From the NCBI GenBank assembly GCA_021773195.1, contig JAJFKN010000008.1, forward strand, positions 1 through 64,000: a stretch of DNA of 64,000 bases, written 5' to 3'. The notes beneath the pieces are model-generated. The model worked only from the letters and a program-made list of their open reading frames with translations, was not told the DNA's origin and did not search any database. A program made the translations under genes and the position numbers. The stretch comes from Gammaproteobacteria bacterium (GTDB lineage: Bacteria; Pseudomonadota; Gammaproteobacteria; JAKBBU01). The first letter of the stretch is position 1. Each line of letters begins with the position of its first letter. This document shows, piece after piece, positions 18,101 through 24,894 of the stretch.

Positions 18101-18795
18101 AAATGTTAGGTTTAGGTGAGAATGCTCATACGGAGGCTTTTCAGTCCGACCTAGGGCTATTAAGAGCAGTGTTGAAAGACCTTTATGAGTCTGAGAGTTG
18201 GTTGACTTCCCCAGTGGCCATGCATTTCTTTTTGACAGGTCAGGTCTATAAGATTGAGGAAGGTGAAGAATTGTCTTATGATGCCTTAATGCAATGTTAT
18301 CAAAACATTCTTCCAAAAGCTGACAATATGGCCTTGTTGCATAAACAAGAAAACTGCACTTTTGGAAAGGTCAAATTCTTGGAGTTTCAAACTCATCACA
18401 GTTTTAATTTAACCACTATTTTAAATTTGATCAAAATTATCATTACTGAACGTATCAGTCATCTTGGTGATCGCGACAGTGACGAGAAGTTAAGAGCTTA
18501 CTTAGAGAACATGCGTGATAATCAAATTCCTAGCTTACAGAAGTCCATCATGCAATTGAGTGCTCGTGTTTTCAAAATGGAAAGAGTGGTGCTGAGAGAG
18601 GGGCAAGATCAAGGGTTGGAAGAGATGCATGGAAGACGTCATGTTAACCCTGGAAGAGCACGCAGTGTTTCCATGAGTGCTGTTGGTGGTGATTATTCAG
18701 CGACTTCACAGGCAGGTGCAGGAGAGGCCGTGGATATGGATTTGCTGAGGAGTGTCAGTATGCGGAATATTAATGGTGGTGATTCGCCGCAATAG
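15103..18795 (+). CDS. Large hypothetical protein with ankyrin-like repeat; candidate secreted effector
   Basis: A 1230-residue soluble-looking protein with no signal peptide or membrane segment, which I do not recognise. Residues about 460-530 look like two ankyrin-type repeats (CLLQLVKLGRIEAVEVLL; GALHVAVFHGHHRLVAQLI). The rest is mainly helical, charged and coiled-coil prone. The tail is Gly/Ser-rich and holds the motif RSVSM twice (about 1188 and 1215), each preceded by R or LR, resembling basophilic kinase or 14-3-3 sites. AAGGA precedes the ATG. Size, ankyrin repeats and unstructured C-terminus fit a Legionella/Coxiella-type effector, but that is inference. Confidence 0.6.
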   Translation: MSTLNEFIAKIRELENIELPRYLKDYLHAHLQAMAIGDIGPKDYEGLPDGDPAVKGRKKKQARESTGLNAKAMAAIEEIQQLLEAHAGREPAFKEESDRLLKELDRHKGQLEEFFKANRASRAGRDGIIVLAQSQFMFNLCILNEANDFKTEAKPLADEARLKAYAIANDGEAVRIDHSTEGGREATSAPALPSSASLPTLTPDIELGRFCKKIGELIGLVSLESYYAFVGHFISIDICDKNLLSSVTQAMGAAIDALPQTELNIKHIERKQQEIIDYYNGNLRAIQVAQSQRNENVLNVLGVALGERPAVTGTAARREMIGKLYTFGEGTENHFAEVLMPGHGRADDAKVLAFFQQRGRQILQLLHGNTDRRKEFFDAFMEYLNKVTASSESEGIEAVMEAFITIFNNPQGREIYTSLNIWQRLALLPKEIVALAFRLFTSWRAFMSPGAGAEPGLPKPDNACLLQLVKLGRIEAVEVLLGSRHANSDLDVNQGALHVAVFHGHHRLVAQLIDKHKAKIDAAFMFDGKILKPEDFILPGHPHESKLRDNLTAYTRVTVMPGAGNEIITGADARKTKVFDIDGLPGEIFLQEAIRGRREHLAAHEKLQTEFALLQQVLTSEEATASAQFDALMCFKRVMAQCTRPNMRDVIRQYERQVADIIGERLEGWVEAIKRDLPAPTIKRKKEAGAEVLADEIEQTGDGHKYRRATTLPNEEGTVQSRINWQAIDPDAIQALERLSVIGCHVNWDNASDLLERLTAFLSGLSTSINKETGEDIEMLPRSGSTNVDLIELLNKAKEVSPHKFTENLLKVLLLVRGVLSLSNLENGTYTGPGVSNGNCHDICREIEAKAMALLPRMNVKAYLDAIARRMENIQQRCNRSTESIEIYHAELDKVMGELSLLWELDSSNGIFDDSDRENLVLLFNTIPELMDNSDQRLRFKLELVAAPTCTSRLEEAGFEEENTKIEDFNKIKKSIIELIGDLIRDEKSLNHRNNSSTCKMLGLGENAHTEAFQSDLGLLRAVLKDLYESESWLTSPVAMHFFLTGQVYKIEEGEELSYDALMQCYQNILPKADNMALLHKQENCTFGKVKFLEFQTHHSFNLTTILNLIKIIITERISHLGDRDSDEKLRAYLENMRDNQIPSLQKSIMQLSARVFKMERVVLREGQDQGLEEMHGRRHVNPGRARSVSMSAVGGDYSATSQAGAGEAVDMDLLRSVSMRNINGGDSPQ

Positions 18796-18800
18796 ACCGC

Positions 18801-18960
18801 CGTCATTCTGCACAAAACCTTCGTCATTGCGCGGCTTGACCGCGCAACCCAGAGCTACGTAGAACGTTCCCCTGGATTCCCGCCTTCGCGGGAATGACGT
18901 TAGAAGACGCGGGGATGACGTGGGGTGGTGGGGATGACGTGGGGTGGTAGGAGATGACAT
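18801..18960. repeat. Dispersed palindromic repeats with 19-bp tandem duplication
   Basis: It contains the hairpin ATTCCCGC-cttc-GCGGGAAT (about 18876-18895), a GCGCGG/CCGCGC hairpin near 18830-18846, and two exact head-to-tail copies of a 19-base unit beginning GGGGATGACG (18911-18929 and 18930-18948), with a degenerate third start at 18950. The palindrome fits the neisserial dRS3 pattern ATTCCC-N8-GGGAAT, which is widespread in proteobacteria. Confidence 0.8.
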
Positions 18961-18968
18961 ACAGTTCA

Positions 18969-18996
18969 TAAAAAAACGCCCGCAAAAGCAGGCGTT
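18969..18996 (-). terminator. Terminator after the 131-residue gene
   Basis: Read on the minus strand: AACGCCTGC, TTTT loop, GCGGGCGTT, then a run of seven T. The stem is 9 bp with one G-T pair. It lies 19 bases beyond the stop codon of the gene at 19015-19410 and ends the minus-strand transcript. Confidence 0.9.
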
Positions 18997-19014
18997 GTAA
19001 TTAGCGAGTTATTA

Positions 19015-19410
19015 TTAGCTTTGTAGGAATGTTTTTTTCCATGCATTTTCAATTGGATCATCATGAAAGGCAGATAGATTTTTAGCATATTGAGTCTGAG
19101 TCACATTATCTTCTGAATGGACTACAGCATAGCGAGTATGTAGCTCAAGTGCGGAAAAAGTTTCCTTAGTAACTTCAGCCTTAGCGCTATTGCATAGCTG
19201 AGCATATTGCTCATCCGTAGTTGGGTATGTATGAACAAATGTAAACAGTTTGGCAGATACAATTTGATTTTCAGGGCAATCCCCTATGAAAGTACTGCGA
19301 AGTTCACTTGAAAGAGATAGGTAAACTTCAATTGGCATTTCTTGTTTAACAGACTCGTCAAGCTGGCTATATTCTTCTGCTCTCATTTCACTATGGAATT
19401 GGCCATACAT
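19015..19410 (-). CDS. Hypothetical acidic protein
   Basis: A 131-residue protein with no recognised domain, signal peptide or membrane segment. It is acidic, mostly helical, and contains two similar EEYSQL/DEQYAQL-type segments (about residues 12 and 66), possibly a weak internal repeat. A good GAGGATAAC ribosome site precedes the ATG and a strong terminator follows, so it is a real expressed gene. It is the last of a minus-strand run of unrecognised genes and may belong functionally with them. Confidence 0.6.
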   Translation of the reverse strand: MYGQFHSEMRAEEYSQLDESVKQEMPIEVYLSLSSELRSTFIGDCPENQIVSAKLFTFVHTYPTTDEQYAQLCNSAKAEVTKETFSALELHTRYAVVHSEDNVTQTQYAKNLSAFHDDPIENAWKKTFLQS

Positions 19411-19536
19411 AATGTTATCCTCATATTTGAATAATAATGCCCCATATTATAAAGAGTTGTTCAATATTTGACAAGTGAAAAAAAGTTAACAATTAACCAA
19501 ACGTTCATTATACGGGGTTGTTCACCAGCTTGCCTT

Positions 19537-21081
19537 CTAACGTGGTGAATTTCTTCGGGAATTTGGTGCACTGATGTCTGTATCGCTTCCCCTAGTGGAG
19601 GCGAGCTCTTCTCTAATCTGTTGATTTATCCACTGACAGAAAACATCGAAACCTGCCAAGTAGTCAATTAAGGCTTCGCCATTGCCTTTTTCCCATTTAA
19701 TCCCAATATCGCCATTTTTGCCGTTGTGAATATAGACTCGTTGATCGATTAAAAACAACACTAGGGCCATGATTTCCATCACTGAGAGACCACCGCTGCG
19801 GGTGACATGGGCATTGGTGCGGGCTAAGACTTTTGCAATGACTTTGTCATCTTGGTTGCCTAGGGCGTAGATTTTTGTGGCGCCTTGATGGCTATTAGCC
19901 AGTGCGACTAAGCGTTGTTTTAACTCATCATTCTGACCGCAAAAAGCGATGATGACATCATGCTCTCCAGATTTTACTAATTCTTCCACATAATCAAAGG
20001 TGGCTTCGCCCCCTTGGCCACCTAGCATGATGCTTGCTACTCTTGTTTCGGGCTGAAGTTGTATTTCACTAAAACTAAATGAATTAATGGCATAGTGAAT
20101 TTTACAAACTTTTTCCCGTAAACCCTTTAACTCATCGGTCATACGGAAGGCTTCCCGTAGCATGGGATTATTGGCGGGGTCGATGGCTTGGAAGGCGATG
20201 TTCTTCAATTCATCGGGCCATTGAAAGCCCTTCGCCGTGATGCCATGTAATTTCAATAAATGGCGATATTCATCAGGGATAGCCTTTAGTGCATCTAAAT
20301 AATGTACGCAGGCATCACAAATGATGTCAGTAATGTACAACTCTACTTTTAAATCTTCATCAGATGCTTTGTTATATCCATCCGCCGCTTGTAAAATACC
20401 GAGCAAATTCAATGGTTGTGCGCAGACTACTTTAGAGAAAGGGACGCGGACCTCAGACATTAAAAGTCTTAGGATGCCTGCTGAAACTTGTCTATTGGTG
20501 ACTTTATCAAACTGGGGTTGAACTGTTACGCATAGGTTGAGTAATTTTCCCCAGTCACGACGCTGAAAGGTATTCCACATTTTTACACTGGTTTCACCAC
20601 CACTGACTAAATCCAACAGAATATCCAAATAGGGGCGGTGTTGATCATTTTCAGCAGGGCCGTAATCCACCAGGGTTGCACCCTGACTATCAAAGAAAGC
20701 ATTCAAACCTAAAATTGTTGAAATGTGGCCGCGGCCCCCGGAGGTGGCAACCATGAGGGGTTTCACACCGGTCATGGGGCCCGTAGTATTAGATGGCGCT
20801 GGAGGAGATTCTGCATGATCAGCAGCGTCTGTGGATGACGCTGTGGTATCTTTTGCTTTCGTTTCACCAGCTATGCTATATGCCCCACCGTTTGCTAGTG
20901 CTTCTCGCAGCCGCGGCGATAGGTGTTGATCGGATTTACTGGGGGCTGGCACAGAATGCCGATTCATTTCAGCGGCATGTGTTGCAGCCTGTGTTGCCAC
21001 AGGCGCACCAGTATGCACTTCAGTTAATTCAATGCCGGCATCGCCTTTCTTTGGCTTTTTTTTAGAAAAAAGACGATGCAT
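19537..21081 (-). CDS. Putative GT-B-fold glycosyltransferase, longer paralogue
   Basis: A 514-residue protein paralogous over about 330 residues to its neighbour at 21160-22278. The core (about 105-480) has an N-terminal GGRGH loop after a short beta strand (LMVATSGGRGH) and a C-terminal half with SIMLGGQGG, then RSGGLSVMEIMA. This pattern resembles GT28-type enzymes (MurG and MGDG synthase group), in which the SGG/E segment binds the nucleotide sugar. A basic, Ser/Ala-rich extension of about 105 residues precedes the core, and the C-terminus is Ser/Arg-rich (RRNSPR). Substrate unknown. The extension and duplication suggest an accessory, possibly secreted, enzyme. Confidence 0.55.
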   Translation of the reverse strand: MHRLFSKKKPKKGDAGIELTEVHTGAPVATQAATHAAEMNRHSVPAPSKSDQHLSPRLREALANGGAYSIAGETKAKDTTASSTDAADHAESPPAPSNTTGPMTGVKPLMVATSGGRGHISTILGLNAFFDSQGATLVDYGPAENDQHRPYLDILLDLVSGGETSVKMWNTFQRRDWGKLLNLCVTVQPQFDKVTNRQVSAGILRLLMSEVRVPFSKVVCAQPLNLLGILQAADGYNKASDEDLKVELYITDIICDACVHYLDALKAIPDEYRHLLKLHGITAKGFQWPDELKNIAFQAIDPANNPMLREAFRMTDELKGLREKVCKIHYAINSFSFSEIQLQPETRVASIMLGGQGGEATFDYVEELVKSGEHDVIIAFCGQNDELKQRLVALANSHQGATKIYALGNQDDKVIAKVLARTNAHVTRSGGLSVMEIMALVLFLIDQRVYIHNGKNGDIGIKWEKGNGEALIDYLAGFDVFCQWINQQIREELASTRGSDTDISAPNSRRNSPR

Positions 21082-21159
21082 ATTATGACCTTGGGGTAAG
21101 TTAATTAATTCTTAGGAAAAAATATCTTTTGGTTTTTATATGCTGCCATTATGTCATGG

Positions 21160-22278
21160 CTATAAATCGAACACAAGGGCCAGTAATTTGCCATTGGTAT
21201 CTTCCCAGGGAATGCCTGAGTTAGGATTATGAATTTGTAGGGTTTGATTTTTTAATAAGGGTGCCATGGCTAAGAGTTCCATGGTTGCAATACCACCACA
21301 TCGGGTAATATGATGATTAGTGCGCGCTAAGACCCGTGCCACGACGGTATCATTTTGTTGGCCCAAGGCATGGATTTGAGCGCTACTATGATTGTTGAGA
21401 CTGTCTAGCTCTCTTTTCAATGTTTGGTTTTGACCACAAAAAACAATGATATGTTGAAAGGTTTTTACTAGACTTTTAACATAATCTAAAGAAGCTTGTC
21501 CCCCTTGGCCGCCTAATAAAATGCTGGCGACTTTATCGTTTATGGCTATATCTAAGTGTTTTTCTTTTTCATGGTAGTAGGGGATATTGCAATCTGCTTG
21601 GCGTAACTTTTCTAAATCAGCAGTATGTTGAAAAGCGTACCGCACCATGGGGTTTTCCTGGGGATCTAACATTGTGAAATCAATGCCCTTTAAATAATGA
21701 GGCCAGGAGAAATTAGGACTTTTTACCCCATAAACATGCATTAACTCCTGTTGTTGTTTGTTAAGAATTTTCAACGCATGCAAATAGATTCGGCAGCCTT
21801 CATCAAAAATATCCGTAGCATAAAGTTTTAAAGTTAAATTGGTTCGTTTTTGTTGATTATAAATGAGGAGTGCCTTGGTGATTCCGGGCATATTTAAGGG
21901 TTGTACACAGACCACTTCTGTATAAGGTTGCCCTTGGTCATGGGCTTCATTTAATTTTTTTAAGATTCCTTTTTTTATAGCTCTATTGGTAAGGCGATCA
22001 AAGATCGGCTGCACTCTGACAAAGAATTTTAATAGCCATTGGCGGTCGTGGCGTTGGCAACTGTTCCACCAGCCACTGCCCATTTTTCCAATGGTGATGA
22101 AATCCTTTAGAATGTCCACATAAAAACGTTTGCCAGAGCTTTGGGCTCGAGCATATTGAGCTAATTGCAGCTGTTCCCCATGCAGACGTTCGTAATGGTC
22201 TAGTAAGGCTTCCACGGTGCGTAGATGGCCGCTGCCGCCTGATGTTGCGATGAAGAGAGGTTTGATGATAGCACGCAT
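21160..22278 (-). CDS. Putative GT-B-fold glycosyltransferase, shorter paralogue
   Basis: A 372-residue paralogue of the gene downstream on the same strand. Shared landmarks are FIATSGGSGH (about 8-17), VVCVQPLNMPGI, YATDIFDEGC, SILLGGQGGQAS, VFCGQN and ITRCGGIATMELLA. It lacks the basic N-terminal extension of the longer copy and stops about 30 residues earlier at the C-terminus. The GGSGH and CGG..E motifs support a GT-B nucleotide-sugar enzyme; the acceptor cannot be guessed. The gap to the longer copy is 78 bases, so they are probably co-transcribed tandem duplicates that have diverged strongly. Confidence 0.55.
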   Translation of the reverse strand: MRAIIKPLFIATSGGSGHLRTVEALLDHYERLHGEQLQLAQYARAQSSGKRFYVDILKDFITIGKMGSGWWNSCQRHDRQWLLKFFVRVQPIFDRLTNRAIKKGILKKLNEAHDQGQPYTEVVCVQPLNMPGITKALLIYNQQKRTNLTLKLYATDIFDEGCRIYLHALKILNKQQQELMHVYGVKSPNFSWPHYLKGIDFTMLDPQENPMVRYAFQHTADLEKLRQADCNIPYYHEKEKHLDIAINDKVASILLGGQGGQASLDYVKSLVKTFQHIIVFCGQNQTLKRELDSLNNHSSAQIHALGQQNDTVVARVLARTNHHITRCGGIATMELLAMAPLLKNQTLQIHNPNSGIPWEDTNGKLLALVFDL

Positions 22279-22347
22279 GGTGATTCCTACGTAGTTGGCT
22301 TCTTTGTATCAGATTACCATAGGAATAGAAAGGCGTGTTTGATGAAT

Positions 22348-22860
22348 TTATTGGAGGCTGCAAATGCTGCAAGAGGATTGGTCCGAAGGCGTTTTATGCT
22401 GGGGAGTTCTAACCGCCCGTCGACTAGCTTCAGCGGCTCGTCGACCTGTTGCAAATAAATCGGTTTGACTGCTTGCGCCCGTGAGCGAGCTTGAGCTTTC
22501 AGACCGTTTGAGTGGGTGCCGATGGGCTTTATCTTTAGGCCATTCTTGTTGATTAATGGTTAGGCGTTCACCTTCTGTTTTGCTGGAATCATAGGTCACA
22601 TCGTAGGGGTGTTTTGCCGCTACTAAATCTACTTTTTGATTGTCGATACGCAGACTATGTTTGCAAGGAAAAGCAATGATACGAATGGGGAGCATGTCCA
22701 TTTTTACGAGGTATCCATTATTATAAAACATTAATTTTAGTCCGTGACCTGGAAAGTAGCGTACACTGGCCACTCCGCTCTTACTAAAATCCCAAGTAGC
22801 TATGTTGGCTGCTTCAGGAGCGGAATCGGTTGCATTTACTACTACTTTTTCACCCATCAT
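22348..22860 (-). CDS. Hypothetical protein with polybasic tail and CaaX-like C-terminus
   Basis: A 170-residue protein I do not recognise. Residues 1-110 look like a small beta-rich domain. The tail (about 118-170) is rich in Ser, Arg and Lys and ends in CSICSLQ. The last four residues, CSLQ, fit a CaaX prenylation signal (Gln at X is accepted by farnesyltransferase), with a second Cys three residues earlier and a polybasic stretch (RRAAEASRRAVR) upstream, as in membrane-targeted small GTPases. This would make sense only for a protein acting inside a eukaryotic host. Start ambiguity is one codon (Met-Met). Confidence 0.5.
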   Translation of the reverse strand: MMGEKVVVNATDSAPEAANIATWDFSKSGVASVRYFPGHGLKLMFYNNGYLVKMDMLPIRIIAFPCKHSLRIDNQKVDLVAAKHPYDVTYDSSKTEGERLTINQQEWPKDKAHRHPLKRSESSSSLTGASSQTDLFATGRRAAEASRRAVRTPQHKTPSDQSSCSICSLQ

Positions 22861-22934
22861 GGCTTATATTCTCTATGCATATATCAAAAAACCATTCTAG
22901 AGCAGCAATGTTAAGGGTAAATTAAGGCTAGGGC

Positions 22935-23456
22935 TTAAGAAGGGGTTTTCAAACGTTCTTTGAGTTTTTGTTCTTCCAGCATTTGTTCTGTGGCCGTGGT
23001 ATAGCCCACCATATGAGCATCTTCTTGGGAAAGCTCCGCCAAGAGGTCTTTATCCAAGGAAATTTCGCTGGCGGATTTCATTACTACTGCTTCGTCATCA
23101 GGGCGACTGATGGAAAACATCATGCGATTGTAATTATCGCAGAATTCTTGCACAAGGATGCGACTTTTGGGCGCATTGGGTTCAGCTTTGATTTGGCAGG
23201 CGAGATAGGTCAAATTTCTTACATCTTGGCGAGAAAAGCCTTCCAGCATTTTATCGTCGGCAAGAATTTCTTCTGGAGTGATTTTATAGGTGATATTTTT
23301 GCCCACTATTTGTACGACAAGCTTGTATTTGCCACCTCGGCCTTGTTCCATATCCACGATTCGGAAAATATCACGCTTCTGTTGTACTTTACGAAATTGT
23401 CGTAATAACCGGGTAAAATAAGCCACAATGCTTCTGTGACGCTTCGTCATGGCCAT
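22935..23456 (-). CDS. Hypothetical basic protein
   Basis: A 173-residue protein, not recognised. The N-terminus is strongly basic and amphipathic (KRHRSIVAYFTRLLRQFRK), the middle is beta-rich (KLVVQIVGKNITYKI) and the C-terminus is acidic, then Lys-rich. No signal peptide or membrane segment. It heads, in the minus direction, the series of unrecognised genes ending at 19015; gaps between members are 70-130 bases. The 58-base gap to the upstream S24 regulator gene could allow read-through from that promoter. Confidence 0.55.
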   Translation of the reverse strand: MAMTKRHRSIVAYFTRLLRQFRKVQQKRDIFRIVDMEQGRGGKYKLVVQIVGKNITYKITPEEILADDKMLEGFSRQDVRNLTYLACQIKAEPNAPKSRILVQEFCDNYNRMMFSISRPDDEAVVMKSASEISLDKDLLAELSQEDAHMVGYTTATEQMLEEQKLKERLKTPS

Positions 23457-23514
23457 TCTCCATATAAATCAGGTTAATCAACTCTAGGCTTGAATCATAC
23501 CAAATCTGAAGCCA

Positions 23515-24144
23515 TTAATCATCGTAATTACGTCGTGCTTGCACTAGACTACCGCGGTATTTATCGCCATCCTCCAAAAGTCGCATTTGGAAGTGTTCTA
23601 AATCTGGGCTCAAAGGCTTTAAATACTTCATTTCACCATCCATTAATACTTGGCGAAAAATAACTTGTTGGGTTTCTTGCAAGAAAACAGCGATGTAACC
23701 CCGGTCGCGCATGGGTTTGTCAGGATCCAATATGACCGTGGTGCCTTCGGGAAATTGCGGTGCCATGGCGGAGTCGCGCAATGTTAAAGCATATCCTTGA
23801 TCGCTGATGGGGCTATCCACAAACAAGGTGGTGGGTTTTTCAGCTAAGATAACGTCGCGATTACTCGGCCATTGGGTGGCAGCATCCCATGAAATCAAAG
23901 GTACGTTGGTTAATCCTGCGGGACCAGTGTCAGTAGGTAAGGTTTCGATCCCACGTAGTTGATCCGGCGTGAGATCAAAAAATTCAGCTAGGCGTTCAAT
24001 GGATGCACCATGGGGATGAGGGGTCTTACCGGTGACAATGCGGTGAACCGTGGGTTGTGGTAATTCCACGCGCCGGGCCAACTCAGCCGTTTTGATCTGC
24101 TTTTCGGACATGAGTTGTTTGAGATTGTCGGATAATGTAGACAT
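23515..24144 (-). CDS. HTH and S24-type (LexA/CI-like) transcriptional regulator
   Basis: A 209-residue regulator. Residues 5-65 form an XRE-type HTH (TAELARRVELPQPTVHRIVTG) and 75-205 an S24 LexA-like domain. A possible Ala-Gly cleavage site lies at 76-77 and the nucleophile Ser is at 125 (DSAMAPQF). The general-base Lys expected near residue 163 is not seen; the corresponding segment reads VIFRQV. Self-cleavage is therefore doubtful, and it may sense a ligand or partner instead. It is divergent from panD, with operator-like repeats between them. Prophage origin is possible, but no phage genes are near. Confidence 0.85.
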   Translation of the reverse strand: MSTLSDNLKQLMSEKQIKTAELARRVELPQPTVHRIVTGKTPHPHGASIERLAEFFDLTPDQLRGIETLPTDTGPAGLTNVPLISWDAATQWPSNRDVILAEKPTTLFVDSPISDQGYALTLRDSAMAPQFPEGTTVILDPDKPMRDRGYIAVFLQETQQVIFRQVLMDGEMKYLKPLSPDLEHFQMRLLEDGDKYRGSLVQARRNYDD

Positions 24145-24291
24145 GAATCTAAGTATCTCAAAATTTTAATCTTTTGTCTTTAAATTGAAGAGAAAATGAG
24201 TAAATTCTGAGAGTTTTTCAGCTTTATCACTATAAAAGTTGAGTTTGCCCTTTGAAAGTGTGAAATCTGGATATAATTTAACCGGTCATTT

Positions 24292-24327
24292 CTCTAGGTT
24301 CTAGGTATAATGGATTTACTCCTAGAG
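24292..24327 (+). promoter_or_regulatory. panD promoter with flanking CTCTAGG/CCTAGAG repeats
   Basis: The -10 hexamer TATAAT (24306-24311) is bracketed by CTCTAGG (24292-24298) and its exact inverse CCTAGAG (24321-24327), with a third related TTCTAGG at 24299-24305. This symmetry over a -10 box suggests an operator; the adjacent S24-type regulator is an obvious candidate. A seven-codon frame (MSSTTNP) with AGAGGGG ahead of it occupies 24342-24365, just before the panD ribosome site. Confidence 0.45.
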
Positions 24328-24378
24328 GGGCTTCGATTATTATGAGTTCTACTACAAATCCATAAAATGAGGATAATA

Positions 24379-24732
24379 ATGTTTATCAGCGTATTAAAAT
24401 CAAAAATTGCCTACGCCAAAATTACTCAGAAAGAATTATTTTACGTGGGTTCCATTTCCATTGATGAAGATATCATGGACGCCGCCAACCTCATGGAAAA
24501 CGAACGCGTGCATATTGTGAATCTCAATAATGGTGAACGCTTAGAAACTTACGTCATCAAAGGTGAACGGGGTTCAGGTCTTATCGGTTTAAATGGTCCG
24601 GCCGCTCGCAAGGGTGAATTGGGCGATGATCTTTTTATTCTTTCTTATGCAGATATAGATCCAGTAAAAGAAAAATTAAAACCTATTGTTGTGGATTTAA
24701 AGCATAATTTGCAGGAAGCAATCACTGCGTAA
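24379..24732 (+). CDS. panD: Aspartate 1-decarboxylase proenzyme
   Basis: Makes beta-alanine from L-aspartate for pantothenate and CoA. The pyruvoyl enzyme self-cleaves at Gly24-Ser25; with the start chosen here (GAGGA seven bases upstream) the YVGS motif falls exactly at 24-25, which supports this start over ATG 24367. It has 117 residues, slightly shorter than E. coli (126). Other conserved parts are [19 protein letters not shown] and the [14 protein letters not shown] segment. No other pan gene is near. A palindrome, GCGTTTATTAAACGC (24744-24758), follows the gene without a T-run. Confidence 0.95.
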   Translation: MFISVLKSKIAYAKITQKELFYVGSISIDEDIMDAANLMENERVHIVNLNNGERLETYVIKGERGSGLIGLNGPAARKGELGDDLFILSYADIDPVKEKLKPIVVDLKHNLQEAITA

Positions 24733-24894
24733 TGTATTGAGAAGCGTTTATTAAACGCAATGATTATCATCAATGATTCGTACGATTGTTTAATCAGCAA
24801 TAAACTTTTCTAGCCCCTTGTTTTTGTATAAACACTCAGCTACCATCCGAACAGTAATATTTATTAGAACTTTTATTAGAATAAGGAAAGGATT

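Noticed and set aside
22968..23405. 145-residue plus-strand frame opposite the 173-residue minus-strand gene
   Set aside because: Fully antisense to a frame that fits the neighbouring minus-strand gene run; Phe/His-rich shadow composition and no domain.
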